Below, one piece after another: positions 44,401 to 53,982 of a stretch of DNA of 64,000 nucleotides. Location: assembly GCF_950023065.1 (NCBI RefSeq), contig NC_088677.1, positions 66,675,469 to 66,739,468 on the forward strand, read 5' to 3'. The position numbers and the translations under genes are program-made. The notes below the pieces were generated by a model. It did not search any database. It saw only the letters and a list, made by a program, of their open reading frames with translations, and was not told where the DNA came from. Each line of letters opens with the position of its first letter. Positions within the stretch are counted from its first letter, which is position 1. This stretch comes from Planococcus citri (taxonomy: Eukaryota > Arthropoda > Insecta > Hemiptera > Pseudococcidae).

Positions 44401-46095
44401 TGCGTCACCGATCGTGAGTGGGCAGCTACAAAAGCTAAAAATTTTAAAGGATTGTATTCCTTTATTTCGAAAGGCCAAATGGGTCATTGTACAAATTGTG
44501 ACGTTCCCTTGTGAGTAGGTATTTTTAATATGTACCTACCTTAACAACTGTGTATCACTTATTCATTGTATTTCTAGGTCCTGTGTTGCCGAAGGAAGCA
44601 GCGGATACGGCAAAATTTTTAAACCTATTTGACCAACTCTTCGACAGCTGCAACAGCAGCATTCTGGGCAAAGATGCGCATGGAAAAGTACTGCGTGAAG
44701 CAGTGTCGAAGAAGTCAGCGCACCACAAACTATGGAGAAAATCCTTGCCGGTCCTGTCTACCATTTCGTTTAAAACCAAAAAAAATAAGATATCAGTACC
44801 TCCATCGGTTAAAAATTGGGGTCATACGATAAGAGGTAAATTATTTTATAATCGTTTAGGTATCTGTCAAATTGGGCCTACAATCCACTTTGCTACGAAA
44901 TATTTCCAATTTATTTGGCGGATCATAATTAGGACGCATATCAATTCTTAGCGTTGTACATTAATTTGGTGAAATTTTATTTTTTTTTTAAATTTTGGAC
45001 CCAACTTTTTTTTTTAAAATTCACCGAAACGAAAGCGGAAAAATTATCTTAAGCACCTGAAATTTTGGGTGGTAGTACATTTTGCATGCTCTTGTGATCT
45101 ATCTTTGTCCGGTTTGGAAAGTTTTCCTGCATTTGGGAGATCTTCCTAGCCCTAGTTCGGTATAATAGGTACATTATTAATTTCAAATTTTTTTATTATT
45201 AGGAATGCAAGATCTTTGGAAGAAACTATCTGATATGGGCGTTGACAAACTCTGCACGAGGAATCTGAATCAGGATCCGTTGGAGATTTTTTTCGGTAAT
45301 ATTCGTTTGCATGGAGCACGCAATGTGAATCCTACTGCAGCATCTTTTGGATATTCCACAAAAACTTTGGTTATGAATAATTTTTCGACCAAGAGCTCGC
45401 CTTTTGCCAACTGCGAAGATGAGGATGACGAATTGGGCGCGTTGTCAAATTTGAGAGAACTCTTTCAGAATCCGGCGAAAACAGAAAACTTCTTTGAATT
45501 TGAATTTCAGAAGGATGATGCCCTTATTGTCAAGCAGCCTTCAATACAAAATATCATGGTAATAAATATTACTTCATTAATTGCTGGGTTTTCTATAAAG
45601 AAGATGTTCAAAAAAATCGGAGTTTGTAAGCTATGTAGAAAGGAACTAGTTGTGGATTCATCTTCACCTAAATCAAATTCTCCAGAGTATAAACTTATAA
45701 ATTTTAGAGCTTATACCAGAAGATGCTTGATTCGTCCCGAGTCAAATTTTATTCGTGTAATTTTTGTACTAAGTCAAGTATTGCGATACTATTTACCTAA
45801 GCTTATTCAAGAAAAGCACCTTTGTTCAAAATTAACTACCATTTGTCGCGTGTATCTTATAGATGTAGAAACCAAATTCTCTTGTGAGAAACATGATATT
45901 GAAGAAATTGTTCTATCGCAATTTGTACCATTTTATATTAATACCTATGTAAAAAATGTCAATCGTATACTCGAAGGAAATGAAACCAGAGCAGATCGTA
46001 TCAACGGCGATAGGATCAAAGAAGCTGCTTTGAAACGTTTCATCACGTACCGATCGAGAAAAAATGCAATTGCAAGTATGAAGAAATTAGATTAG
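29408..46095 (+). CDS. THAP-domain P-element-type transposase (10 exons), ~1040 codons, one apparent frameshift
   Basis: Exons: 29408-29500, 35730-35907, 36010-36075, 36217-36309, 36423-36515, 36628-36720, 36833-36965, 42104-43324, 44578-44835, 45203-46095; all junctions are GT-AG. The first two exons make a THAP zinc finger: C5/C10, C60 and H63 (VCNEHF), with W36 and a late AFP motif. A disordered acidic linker follows. Exon 8 onward matches the P-element/THAP9 transposase: LIFDEINIK (first catalytic Asp), VCDQSTIN (second Asp), LFDPPHLLKCIRNNLL, then ADTAKFLNLFDQLFDSCNSS and LNQDPLEIFFGNIR (Glu, probably the third acidic residue). All junctions stay in frame except exon 7, which is 133 bases (132 expected) and gives a stop at 36925. 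Apart from that the frame is open throughout. It would cut and rejoin DNA at the element's ends in the nucleus. Confidence 0.85.
29501..30180. other. Intron 1 of the transposase, first part
   Basis: AT-rich intron sequence. No gene or clear repeat except a GGCGGATTTAAGGATTAGGG word near 29950 that looks like the edge of an unidentified dispersed repeat. Confidence 0.35.
30181..30830 (+). repeat. Three tandem copies (~280-290 bp) of the AGCGAAGCGAGGGCAAAAG repeat
   Basis: Copies begin near 30186, 30479 and 30752. Each has (G)TAGC...AGCGAAGCGAGGGCAAAAG, then a TTTTGAAATTTTATAAT word and an AGAGGTCA-type word. Diverged relatives occur near 4713, 38316, 38402 and 38556 on this strand, and reversed at 46640-47160. 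Confidence 0.7.
30933..33820. mobile_element. Foldback element, 2.9 kb, arms ~830 bp, TA target duplication
   Basis: The left arm (30933 to ~31770) and right arm (~32985-33820) are nearly perfect reverse complements. The tip is GTCCAGTCATTTTAGCAAAA and each end is flanked by TA. Each arm is built of about three tandem ~300-bp units containing AGTTGCACACCGCAACTTG-like and CGGCxxTAxCGCCGAAATGA words. The right arm has G runs of about 12 and 18 where the left has short C runs. The central ~1.2 kb is AT-rich and has no recognisable gene. Matching frames at 31461-31682 (minus) and 33045-33278 (plus) are the same arm sequence, not genes. Confidence 0.85.
33821..34573. other. Intron 1 of the transposase, unique AT-rich part
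   Basis: No gene, RNA or clear repeat seen. Confidence 0.4.
34574..35570. mobile_element. GGGTGGTCC element, copy A, ~1.0 kb
   Basis: Starts GGGTGGTCCTTAACTACATG, ends AAGGACCACCC, flanked by TA on both sides. Internally it is a chain of paired inverted blocks: GTGACCTCGGGTGAGAAAAT near both ends, and CATGGGAGGGGGCTAAAATC / GATTTTAGCCCCCTCCCATG near the centre. No transposase is encoded. A TA duplication with short inverted ends fits a Tc1/mariner-type MITE; this is inference. Confidence 0.75.
36140..36760 (+). repeat. Tandem triplication of an exon with its intron, unit ~205 bp
   Basis: Three near-identical units each hold ~110 bases of intron and a 93-base exon (36217, 36423, 36628). The exon is exactly 31 codons with phase 1 at both borders, so any number of copies keeps the frame. 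The encoded repeat is acidic (ILDIRDADIDPNEF...). The few differences include a Leu-to-Ser change (TTA to TCA), an Asp-to-Asn change in copy 3, and Asn/Asp between copies 1 and 2. A CTAC microsatellite lies at 36126-36153 beside the first unit. Confidence 0.9.
36966..40523. other. Intron 7 of the transposase, first part
   Basis: AT-rich DNA. It contains relatives of the GAAGCGAGGGC repeat at 38316, 38402 and 38556, a G11 run near 38645, and a direct repeat: 39080-39330 resembles 39905-40165, with the shared core ATCGGTGTGTGGCT...GAGCTAGATG. Small frames at 38402-38695 and 39217-39435 run through these repeats and are not genes. Confidence 0.5.
40524..41411. mobile_element. GGGTGGTCC element, copy B, ~0.9 kb, diverged
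   Basis: Starts GGGTGGTCCTTGAGTACATG and ends ATGAGTACTATCACCC, flanked by TA. It keeps the internal GATGACCTCAGGTGAGAAA word but is the most diverged of the three copies, so it is probably the oldest. Confidence 0.65.
43411..44333. mobile_element. GGGTGGTCC element, copy C, ~0.9 kb
   Basis: Starts GGGTGGTCCTTATTTTTGAA and ends CATGTAGTTAAGGACCACCC, flanked by TA. It lies wholly in the intron between transposase exons 8 and 9 and carries the same palindromic CATGGGAGGGGGCTAAAATC blocks as copy A. Confidence 0.75.
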
Positions 46096-46635
46096 CCTAA
46101 TTGTTACTCATTTAATTTAGTTCGATTTTCATCTGATATTTAATAGGTATTTTTCATTTATTTTCACGTTTTCAATTCTCATCGCAAACTGATCTGAAAT
46201 GTGTAGGTACTAGGTAGGTAGTGTAGGTCACAAACTCCTGTGTATGGGGCTTACCCTATGAACCAAGGTTCATGAATTTTTTGCGGATTTTAAATTGTTT
46301 TTCCAATGGAGTGAGTGAGTGAGTGAGTGAGTGAGTGAGACATTCATTTAATCACTTCATAGTGATTAACAGGGACCAGTGGAGTGGGATTTTGTTCACT
46401 GATTCAGTGAAAATGTTATTTCTTTTCTTTATGCGAATATGTAGTTGGTACCTCCTTTTTTTTAATATAGGTACCTTTCTGTTGTAGGCAAGTAGGCATG
46501 TTTGAATTTACGACTAAACCCATATCTAGTATTTGTTGATTCATGTTGGTTAATAAGCAGGTATAGGTAGGTGATAGGTACCTACGTACTTATTTTTAAG
46601 GAGAGGCGTTTATACCTATCAAAATAAGTACTAAT
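46096..46635. other. 3' flank of the transposase, with a GAGT microsatellite
   Basis: Contains (GAGT)n at about 46310-46340, with TAGGTAC-rich DNA on both sides. No gene. Confidence 0.5.
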
Positions 46636-47160
46636 TTTCGAGAGCTTCTTCCCTCGCTTCGTCGGGCTCGTTTACTTTTTATATTCGATTTTGAATTAAA
46701 AAAAAAAAAAATCAATTTTGAAGCAAAATGATAAACTTGTTATAAGTTATACTTATTATCACCACACAAACAAACACCGTTTTTATTTATCTTGAAATAC
46801 TGATTCTCGAGAGCTTTTGTCCTCGTTTCACTCGGGGCCGTTTGCTTTTCTTTGTTTAATAATAAATTTTTCAAAAAAAATTATAAGTTGAATTCCATTG
46901 TTTTATACTTCTTGGAATACTAATTTTCTAGAGGTTTAACCCTCGCTTCGCTCGGGCTCATTTGCCTTTTATTTTCAATTTTGAATGTTTTTTAAAAAAT
47001 TTCATCATTTGAATTTAAAAATTTTTAAGCAAAATAATAAACTTCTTATAAGTTCCCCATCACCTAAAAAAACGTAATTTTTTATATGTACCTCTTGAAA
47101 TATTGATTTTCGAGAGCTTTTTGCGTTTGCTTCGCCGCGCCGGGGCTAAAAATTATGTTT
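46636..47160 (-). repeat. Four reversed copies of the AGCGAAGCGAGGGC repeat
   Basis: TTCGAGAGCTT...CCTCGCTTCG(C/T)...GGGCTCGTTT-type units start near 46637, 46805, 46921 and 47107, spaced 115-185 bases. A weaker relative is at about 49550 (GCAAGCTTTTACCTTTGCTTCG). These are the same family as at 30.2-30.8 kb in the opposite orientation. Confidence 0.6.
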
Positions 47161-50100
47161 TCGACAAACGCTTGCTTGAAAAAAAAATTTGGAATGTTTG
47201 AATATATTGGAAAACTGAAAAAGTTGAATATAAAATTTTGCCTCGTCCACTCCCTTCCCTCTTAAATATCCTTCAATTGTTTAAAAAATGTCCTGCTAAA
47301 AGTCCTTCTTCTAAAATTTGAGTTGGAAATTTCAAGACAAAAAATGTTACGAGTTGGCATTTTTATGTCCCCTCCCCCCTGAAAAACCACCTCGGTACGG
47401 CGCTGACACTGCTATACGCTGAAAAGGGTTATGCATGTATATTGTATAACTATAAGTCATTTTTTGTAACTTCAGTTACCTACGTTAAATCAATTATTTT
47501 TAGTATTATTTTGTATTAATGTTTTCAACGTTGTGTTTTATCATATAAGAAGTAGTATTTGTGTTCACAGGTATGGAACTTGTCCCATGTCCCCCTAGGG
47601 TGAGCCTAATATTTAAAGTTCGATTTTGATTGCTCCCAATAGCTAGATCGATCGTCGATTCATTTTACCTACAATATGAGATACTGAACATTTCAGCTCA
47701 GAAATTATATTTTAACCCCCGCCGCAAAACTGCTTATTATGGGAACATGGAGATACATAGTGAAAACAATTTGTTTACCACCTCAAAATTGAGGCCAAAA
47801 TAGAAAACATTCAATATTATAAGTGAATTATTTTGGTATTGTTTAACTTTTTGGTGGTGAAGCTGTACCATTCGAGTGTCGACTAAGGTGAACATTGCAG
47901 AATAATTTCAACCTATGAGGCCCCAATTTTTTTTTAAAAACTACCTATGAAAATTTGTAAGGTTTGAGAATTTTTTGACTGTGCATTTAGATACTCTTAC
48001 TCTTCTTGTGCCAAGTCTGTTTCAGGTTATTCGTACCCCAATTACAATAAGAGCATCAACTTTGATTTTTCAGTAAAAAAAGTCATCGAATTTGGCAAAT
48101 TTTCAGAATTAAAAAAAAAAAAAGGTGCACAGGAATCCCCTCGATTGAGTCCCACGGGATGAAGATTATCTTTGGGGATCATTTTTTATTCATAGGATAT
48201 AAAAAGACAATGAGACGACAAAACGTAGGTACTGAAATTGGATAAGTACCTACTCATTTTCCATTTTCGTAATTTATTTGGGAGGTATTTAACCATTCTT
48301 CCCTCTCTTTTGGACCATTTGTATCTCAACTATAATGAGGGTATTCACTTGTATTTTTAGGTCAAAGAACTTGTAGAATTTGGCAAAGTGTTATAAGTTT
48401 GAAAAAAGTTTGAGGTACACAAGCCCCCTCCCTTCCTAATGAAATTCATAGGACGCACGGGGAACAAAACTGACTCATAATTTGGATTCAAGGAGATTGT
48501 CTCCCATGAACTCTTCCACGGCAGAACTGCATCGTAATGAAGTAAAAACACATAAACGTCTTTTAAAAAATTGTACCTAATGCTGAAAAAAAATAAAAAC
48601 GTTTTCACCGTGCTTCTCTATTTTAATTTCGATATGAAAAAGGGGGACTTGGGCACGGGTTAAAATTAATTTTTCAAGGTGATATTTTCAGGATATGATT
48701 TTTTTAGGAATACGTATGAAGCGATCTGTCTTATGAGAGCGATAAAATTTTAAAGAAATATTTCTGTCATGTTTAGATGAGGGATGCCCCCCTCTCCTAC
48801 CATCATGATTGATGCGGCAAATGTAAAATTTCATAATTTTTCGTAGGAAAATTACATCTACAAATTTATAAAAGCTGTCGACCTTGTTTCTCCCTTGTTA
48901 AATATTTTCTCAACTTCTGAATTTCTGTATTTTGTAATATTTATGCTCGAAGGTTGAAAAATTTGATTGTATGTGAAAAAACAATGTTTTAGGTAGGTAA
49001 CTACTTCTAGAATTAAAAATTGACAAAATTTTTGTTTTTCTGTTTCAAAATTGGGTATACCTATCTTGAAGAAGTATTAAAGTAAACAATTTCGGAACAT
49101 GTTTACACTACAGAAAAGCATCTTTCATTTTCTGTACAAATTAATTTTTGCTTTCTGTTATCTTTTTAAATTTGCTTCTTTAGAAAACTTTAATGAGTAA
49201 TTATAAATTTTTGGAGTCAGAAAATGAACTCCTCATAATCAGATCAGAAGAAGCATTTTTTTTACCTCACAACATCAATTTTCAAAAATTTGTGTCCATG
49301 TATTCGCTCAATTTTGTTTTGTTTTTTGTTTCCTTTTTTTAAAAAAATGAACTGTTATAAAAATTAGAATTTATAAATGTTTAAACAAAGCAAACACAGT
49401 CCTCACATTTTTCGAAACACGAATTTTTTGCAAGCTTAATTTTCTTCAAAATTGAACTTTTAGGGAAAATGTTATTTAAATTTTTAAAATGTTCAAACTA
49501 GAAAAAAACACTTCTCACACTTTTTGAAACACGATTTTTCGCAAGCTTTTACCTTTGCTTCGTTGTTAATAACTGTTTGTGAATCTTCTGTTTTAGAATT
49601 TAAATGGTTTTGTACCCAAAATTGAAATCCATCCCAAATTTTGGTTTAGTGGGTAGCTATACAAACTACAATGGTACTCTTGAAAAACACTTTCGGTCAT
49701 TTCCTCATTTTATTCAGCAAAATTAGTATTTCCATCATTTATCTTGTCAGTCATTAAATTTTCAGCCTCTCCCTCCAGAAAACCTCTAGTTTCATACCTG
49801 TGTAGTGTGTGTTCAATTTGATTGTACATAAAACAGAAAATCTTTTGAGATGCTTCTTTATATTTTTTTCAAATAATTGAAAAACTACTGTTTATTTATA
49901 CTTTAGTGTCTCTAGAACAAAATACAAATCTTAATTATTTTTGTAACTTACCTGTACACTGTTCTGTTATGTAAAACGTAATATTGATTTGAATAAATCA
50001 CATACTCATTATCGAATCGATGTTTTTTTTTTTCAACGCGAGTAATAAAAAATAAAAATTTGAATGAAATCGAAAAGTAAACATGAATCATACACTAGCG

Positions 50101-50215
50101 CTCGTTATTGCTGCGACAGAATGACAAACTATGGGTCCGATCCATTCAGATTTTGTTTATGTTCGCGTAAAAAGTGAGTAAAAACTTGGTCCCTCCTCCA
50201 CAGTATCTGAGTTGA
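47161..50215. other. Right part of the transposon; no gene seen
   Basis: AT-rich. A weak direct repeat links about 48000-48150 with 48296-48450 (shared AATAxGAGxxTxTTCACTT-like and GAATTTGGCAAA words). The right inverted terminus is at about 50040-50215. Confidence 0.4.
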
Positions 50216-50901
50216 TGATCTATTTCATACGTGCAGAATAGAATTATCTATGTTAATTTCTCAAAGATTTGCTTGCTTTATTCTATAATTTGTGAGTTTG
50301 AGTTGATACAATATACCATATTTGATAATCGTTTGCCCTAAGCCCTACGGTTTTATCAGCACATTAGCCAGAATTTCATGCTAGTAAGGTAAGTAATTTC
50401 AAATTTGTTTTTTAAATTTATGCTGAGTTGTAGTGTAACATGAGAACTACGCTGAAGTCATAAAACGTCCTCAGATTTTCTGAAAACTTTGTGACACTGG
50501 TCACTGAAATTACTGCAGCAGTGCAACGTAGCACAAATGGATGACAATAATAGTTAATCCTGGTCGTTTTAGTAACAGCTCTGTGATCTGAATATATATT
50601 ACGAGTATGTATCGACTTGCCAGGGATATCAATACCTACATTATGTGAATTTATGCATACCTCTGAAATATAAGAAATGAGAGTTTGTAATAGGTAATGC
50701 CTTTATTATTTCATTCCAGGACGTATTGGAAGATTCCGAATTTCCGATACACTTTAGTGGGTATTTTCAACTACTACGGGCCATTTTTTAATGAAATAAG
50801 GTGATATCTACTTTCGTCGCAAATTTGATTAATATTCCTCTAATTCTATTCCTTTAATTGGGTTTTTTTCTTCAACAGAAGTTCATCGAACCAGTCAAAT
50901 A
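50216..50901 (+). promoter_or_regulatory. Upstream region and untranslated exons of gene 8
   Basis: A splice donor after 50388 (CTAGTAAG|GTAAGT) and an acceptor CATTCCAG ending at 50719 define a first untranslated exon and the old leader exon 50720-50800 (ATAAG|GTGATA). The acceptor TTCAACAG ends at 50878. In the leader the ATG has become AAG and its frame no longer matches the downstream CDS, so it is now untranslated. Neither the CACGTG+GATAAG nor the CATCCACCTGC block is visible. Confidence 0.5.
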
Positions 50902-51957
50902 ATGAGCGACTTGAATGCTTCAACGAATACTCCTGCATTTACAAAGCACCCCACCTGTACGAAAAACTGGTTTCATACAAGTGCTAAAAAATTCGAACAC
51001 GAGTTCACGTGGATAATTAAAGATTTCAAGTTACAAGTACCCAACATGCGTAATAGTCGATTAAAGTCGTCCGCGTTTTCAGCTGCGAATGATTCTCGTG
51101 AGTGGGTTTTAGAACCCTGGATCGGCGGCCAGCCGGACTCTATATTTCTTAAATTAAAAAGGATTCCAATTGAGACTAACTCCAGCTCAATATCAGGCAG
51201 TTTTATTGCTTCACTTATAAACTCCGAACATCAGAAGTGCAATAGTTTTCAATTCCAGTTTTCTACGGGTGATCAAAATCATCTCGACAACATGTGGTGC
51301 GAACGATTTATTAAATGCAGTGATTTGACAAACGAATTATTACCCGAAGGCGAGTTGAGGATTTATTTCAAAATTGCCTACATTATCGATACAATCACTC
51401 TCTCGAATCATTTTCCACTAGAATTAGTCGATGGATCCAACCCCGTGCATGACTTCGAAAAATTATTCAACGATGATGATAGCAGCGATGTTATAATCGA
51501 CGTTAACGGAAAGAAATACCCAGCTCATAAAATTATCCTGGCAGCTCGTAGTCCAGTATTCAAAGCCATGTTCAAACACGATATGAAAGAAAGCCGACAA
51601 AACTGTGTTGAAATTAAAGATACCGACGAGAAAATTTTCCAAGAGATATTGCGGTATATTTACACTGGGAAAGTTGAGAATTTGAACGATATAGCATTAG
51701 AATTGGTGCTCGTTGCAGAGAAATATGATCTTGCGCCTTTGAAGAATGCATGTTTAAGTGCACTAGGTGCATTGCTGTCAGTGGAAACTGTGGTAAAAAT
51801 TTTGGTTCTAGCTGATTTAAATGACGCACAATGTTTGAAAGCTCAAGCTATTGAATATATTCGAGCGAACTTGATCAAAGTCATCAAATCAGGAGGCTGG
51901 AATGATTTGTACTCTAATCAAGGTTTGATGAAGTGTTTACTAGATTCAGATGATTGA
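50902..51957 (+). CDS. MATH-BTB protein 8, 351 aa
   Basis: One coding exon starting MSDLNAST. MATH (HEFTWIIKDFK to ELRIYFKI) is the shortest of the family, with a reduced middle (EPWIGGQPDSIFLKLKR). BTB is complete (DFEKLFNDDDSSDVIIDVNG, YPAHKIILAARSPVFKAMF, RYIYTG), as are the C-terminal helices ending GWNDLYSNQGLMKCLL. It lies 0.5 kb from the end of RCL1, tail to tail. AATAAA at 52246 is the poly(A) signal. It belongs to the cluster at 9-28 kb but is cut off from it by the P-type transposon. Predicted Cullin-3 adaptor, substrate unknown. Confidence 0.92.
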   Translation: MSDLNASTNTPAFTKHPTCTKNWFHTSAKKFEHEFTWIIKDFKLQVPNMRNSRLKSSAFSAANDSREWVLEPWIGGQPDSIFLKLKRIPIETNSSSISGSFIASLINSEHQKCNSFQFQFSTGDQNHLDNMWCERFIKCSDLTNELLPEGELRIYFKIAYIIDTITLSNHFPLELVDGSNPVHDFEKLFNDDDSSDVIIDVNGKKYPAHKIILAARSPVFKAMFKHDMKESRQNCVEIKDTDEKIFQEILRYIYTGKVENLNDIALELVLVAEKYDLAPLKNACLSALGALLSVETVVKILVLADLNDAQCLKAQAIEYIRANLIKVIKSGGWNDLYSNQGLMKCLLDSDD

Positions 51958-52245
51958 AATATTATTTGGCCTCAGCCAATATTATGTATTATGATTATGA
52001 ATGATAAAATGAATTTTCTTTGTACGGTGCATAATATACCAAGTTTTCAGTAATTTAATTTCTTTTTAGTTTTTAATTGATTAATTAAAGTATCAATTAT
52101 TTTTCGACTTTTTCAACCTATATTATCATATCTATTTTTATTTATTTTTAAAAAAAAATAGTAATTGAGTGATTTCAATGCAAGTGATATTAAAGTGTTC
52201 ATTTTGTATCATCTGTAAGTATTTTGTGTATTCGAGTATTTGTTT

Positions 52246-52251
52246 AATAAA
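52246..52251 (+). terminator. Poly(A) signal of gene 8
   Basis: AATAAA in the family 3' element (GTATCATCTGTAAG...TTTAATAAAAGATAC); the same element in genes 3 and 4 has lost it. Confidence 0.5.
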
Positions 52252-52465
52252 AGATACTTTAAAGTTATGGATAGTTTTCTCTATTTAGTAACCCAACCGT
52301 TCATGTTTCCTAGGTGAAATTATAATTTAGCAGTTCGATAATAATAAAATATTGCGAATTTCGCGCCGAAGTGTAATTTCAATTTGTCCAAACAAATTCG
52401 ACGTAAAAATAACTCGATGAATATCAAAAAATAACATTTAATAAAAACATTCGCACATCAATAAA

Positions 52466-53982
52466 TTAAATCAATTTACTATAACCTATTCCCATACAAG
52501 TAACCTTCACTTTAGTCACCGCATGTTTGACAACATCTTCGTCAGGATTCGAATACGGTTCAAGTTTAAATACAACTCCGAAAAAGTCCTTCAAGTGTCG
52601 TAAAAACTGCACTCTAAAAATACCAAAAACAACATCAACAGGTGTCAGAATCAGAATCCAAATATGATTTAAATCATTGATATTGGGATAACTTACGTAT
52701 ACGGAGATAGAGGTCCGAATAAATACTGAGATAAATCTTTAGCCTGAAGAGCCATATAAGTACAAGCTAAACTTTGAAACGACGAATCGATACATCCTCC
52801 TCGACATATTTCCTCCAGTAAAAGAAACGCGCCTTTTTCAGCCAACTCTTCGGGGACGGTTTTCACACCTTGGCCCGGAGTTGATACAACATCAGATGTC
52901 ATAAAAACACCGCTGGTAGTTTCCGAATATAAACATGCTCCGAATCCTATAATAAAAACACAACGATGTAAATTGTAAATACATTCGTAGCACAATGTAA
53001 GCTTAAAAACCACTTGGGTAATTACGTACCTGGACTTTTACCAGCTCTTTGACCAGTCATGTGATCCACACTAAGGTAAACATCGGGAATAAATTTTAAA
53101 AAAGCTCCTTTAGCTTTTTCCACCATACGATTAGAAATGGAAGGTGAAACACGTAACGAAAACACTGTACCACGTATTCGTCTGATTTTTCCATAATCCA
53201 TTACCTGGAAAAGACACGATTCGTTAAGATAATATAGAAATCAACGATGTGTGAACGTTGAATCGATCATTTCGTACTTGAACGGCTTTTAATTTCTTGA
53301 TATTAGGACAGTTGAAGTATATTTCACCTCCACCATTGGGCTGAACACCTCTCTTCTTGATGTTGAATTCGATCTCATCCGGTATATACATAAATTGTTT
53401 GAGAATTGGGATAGCTGCGTGTTTAAATGCATCGACTGGAGGATCTTTCTATAAACGGAGAGAATTTAAGATTAAGAGTAACGTCTCTAAGATACGTTCA
53501 TGTCAACTCATCGACAATACGCGCAGATTAATAGCTCACCTCGTGATTAGTTACACCTCTCAGTGTAATTTGTAATCCCTTTTTAAAAAATGGAGCCAGT
53601 ATAAATATAACTTCTAAATAGTATCCAATTCCTCTTTCTTTACAGCATTCGTGATCGACGATACCTCCTGTGAGCAATCCTGGCTGAAAAAATAACTTGG
53701 TACCGATTTCGTTGATATCTATGACCATTCCGTTGGTCATTTTATCAACTAAACGAAGCAGATTGACTTCATGTTCTGGAATAGAGAGAAGAAATGAGTC
53801 AATTTCTGATCATAAATGAAATCAAACATCACGTAGTACGTACCTTTTAAACCGGGTTCTTCGGATTGAGCTCTAATATCGGTAATTTCAATTGGTCTAC
53901 CGCTTAGAATAGATAAAGCTATACGTTGACGAAAATAATTGCTTCCTTTGAAGACTAAACGACTGCCTTTTTCTTGAACCAT
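52466..53982 (-). CDS. RCL1: RNA 3'-terminal phosphate cyclase-like protein (pre-rRNA processing), 372 aa
   Basis: Six exons on the minus strand: 53844-53982, 53540-53775, 53278-53448, 53030-53204, 52697-52946, 52466-52613. All are bounded by GT-AG and join in frame to 373 codons including the stop, the usual length of the family. Recognisable motifs in order are SNYFRQRIALSILSGRP at the N-terminus, QPGLLTGG, RGIGYYLE, RGVTNHE, GVQPNGGGEIYF, RVSPSISNRMVE, TGQRAGKSPGFG, ETTSGVF, EEICRGGCIDSS, GPLSPYT and FLRHLKDFF. Rcl1 acts in the nucleolus with Bms1 in early 18S rRNA processing and lacks cyclase activity in studied species. The gene is intact. It is divergent from the zinc-finger gene and tail to tail with MATH-BTB gene 8. 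Confidence 0.97.

Larger units (their letters stand above)
29117..50215 (+). mobile_element. Candidate ~21 kb P-superfamily DNA transposon
   Basis: The ends are imperfect inverted repeats of about 100 bases. TCAACTCAxAT stands at the outer edge on both sides (29117; 50208-50215 in reverse), then GACCAAGTTT, then TAGTTTGTCATTCTGTCGC (29183-29201, matched exactly in reverse at 50113-50131), then GAGCGCT. Between them lies one spliced THAP/P-element transposase gene. No 8-bp target duplication was found at the expected places, so the exact ends are uncertain. The block interrupts the MATH-BTB cluster between genes 7 and 8. Its introns contain younger elements. Confidence 0.6.

Noticed and set aside
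44281..44514. 77-codon frame ending CTNCDVPL as an extra transposase exon
   Set aside because: Exons 8 and 9 join in frame directly (ATMTFAAG to GPVLPKEAADTAKF) and match the P-transposase order without it. The frame starts inside MITE copy C.
46310..46340. GAGT repeat as a regulatory array
   Set aside because: A plain microsatellite, probably polymorphic, with no sign of function.
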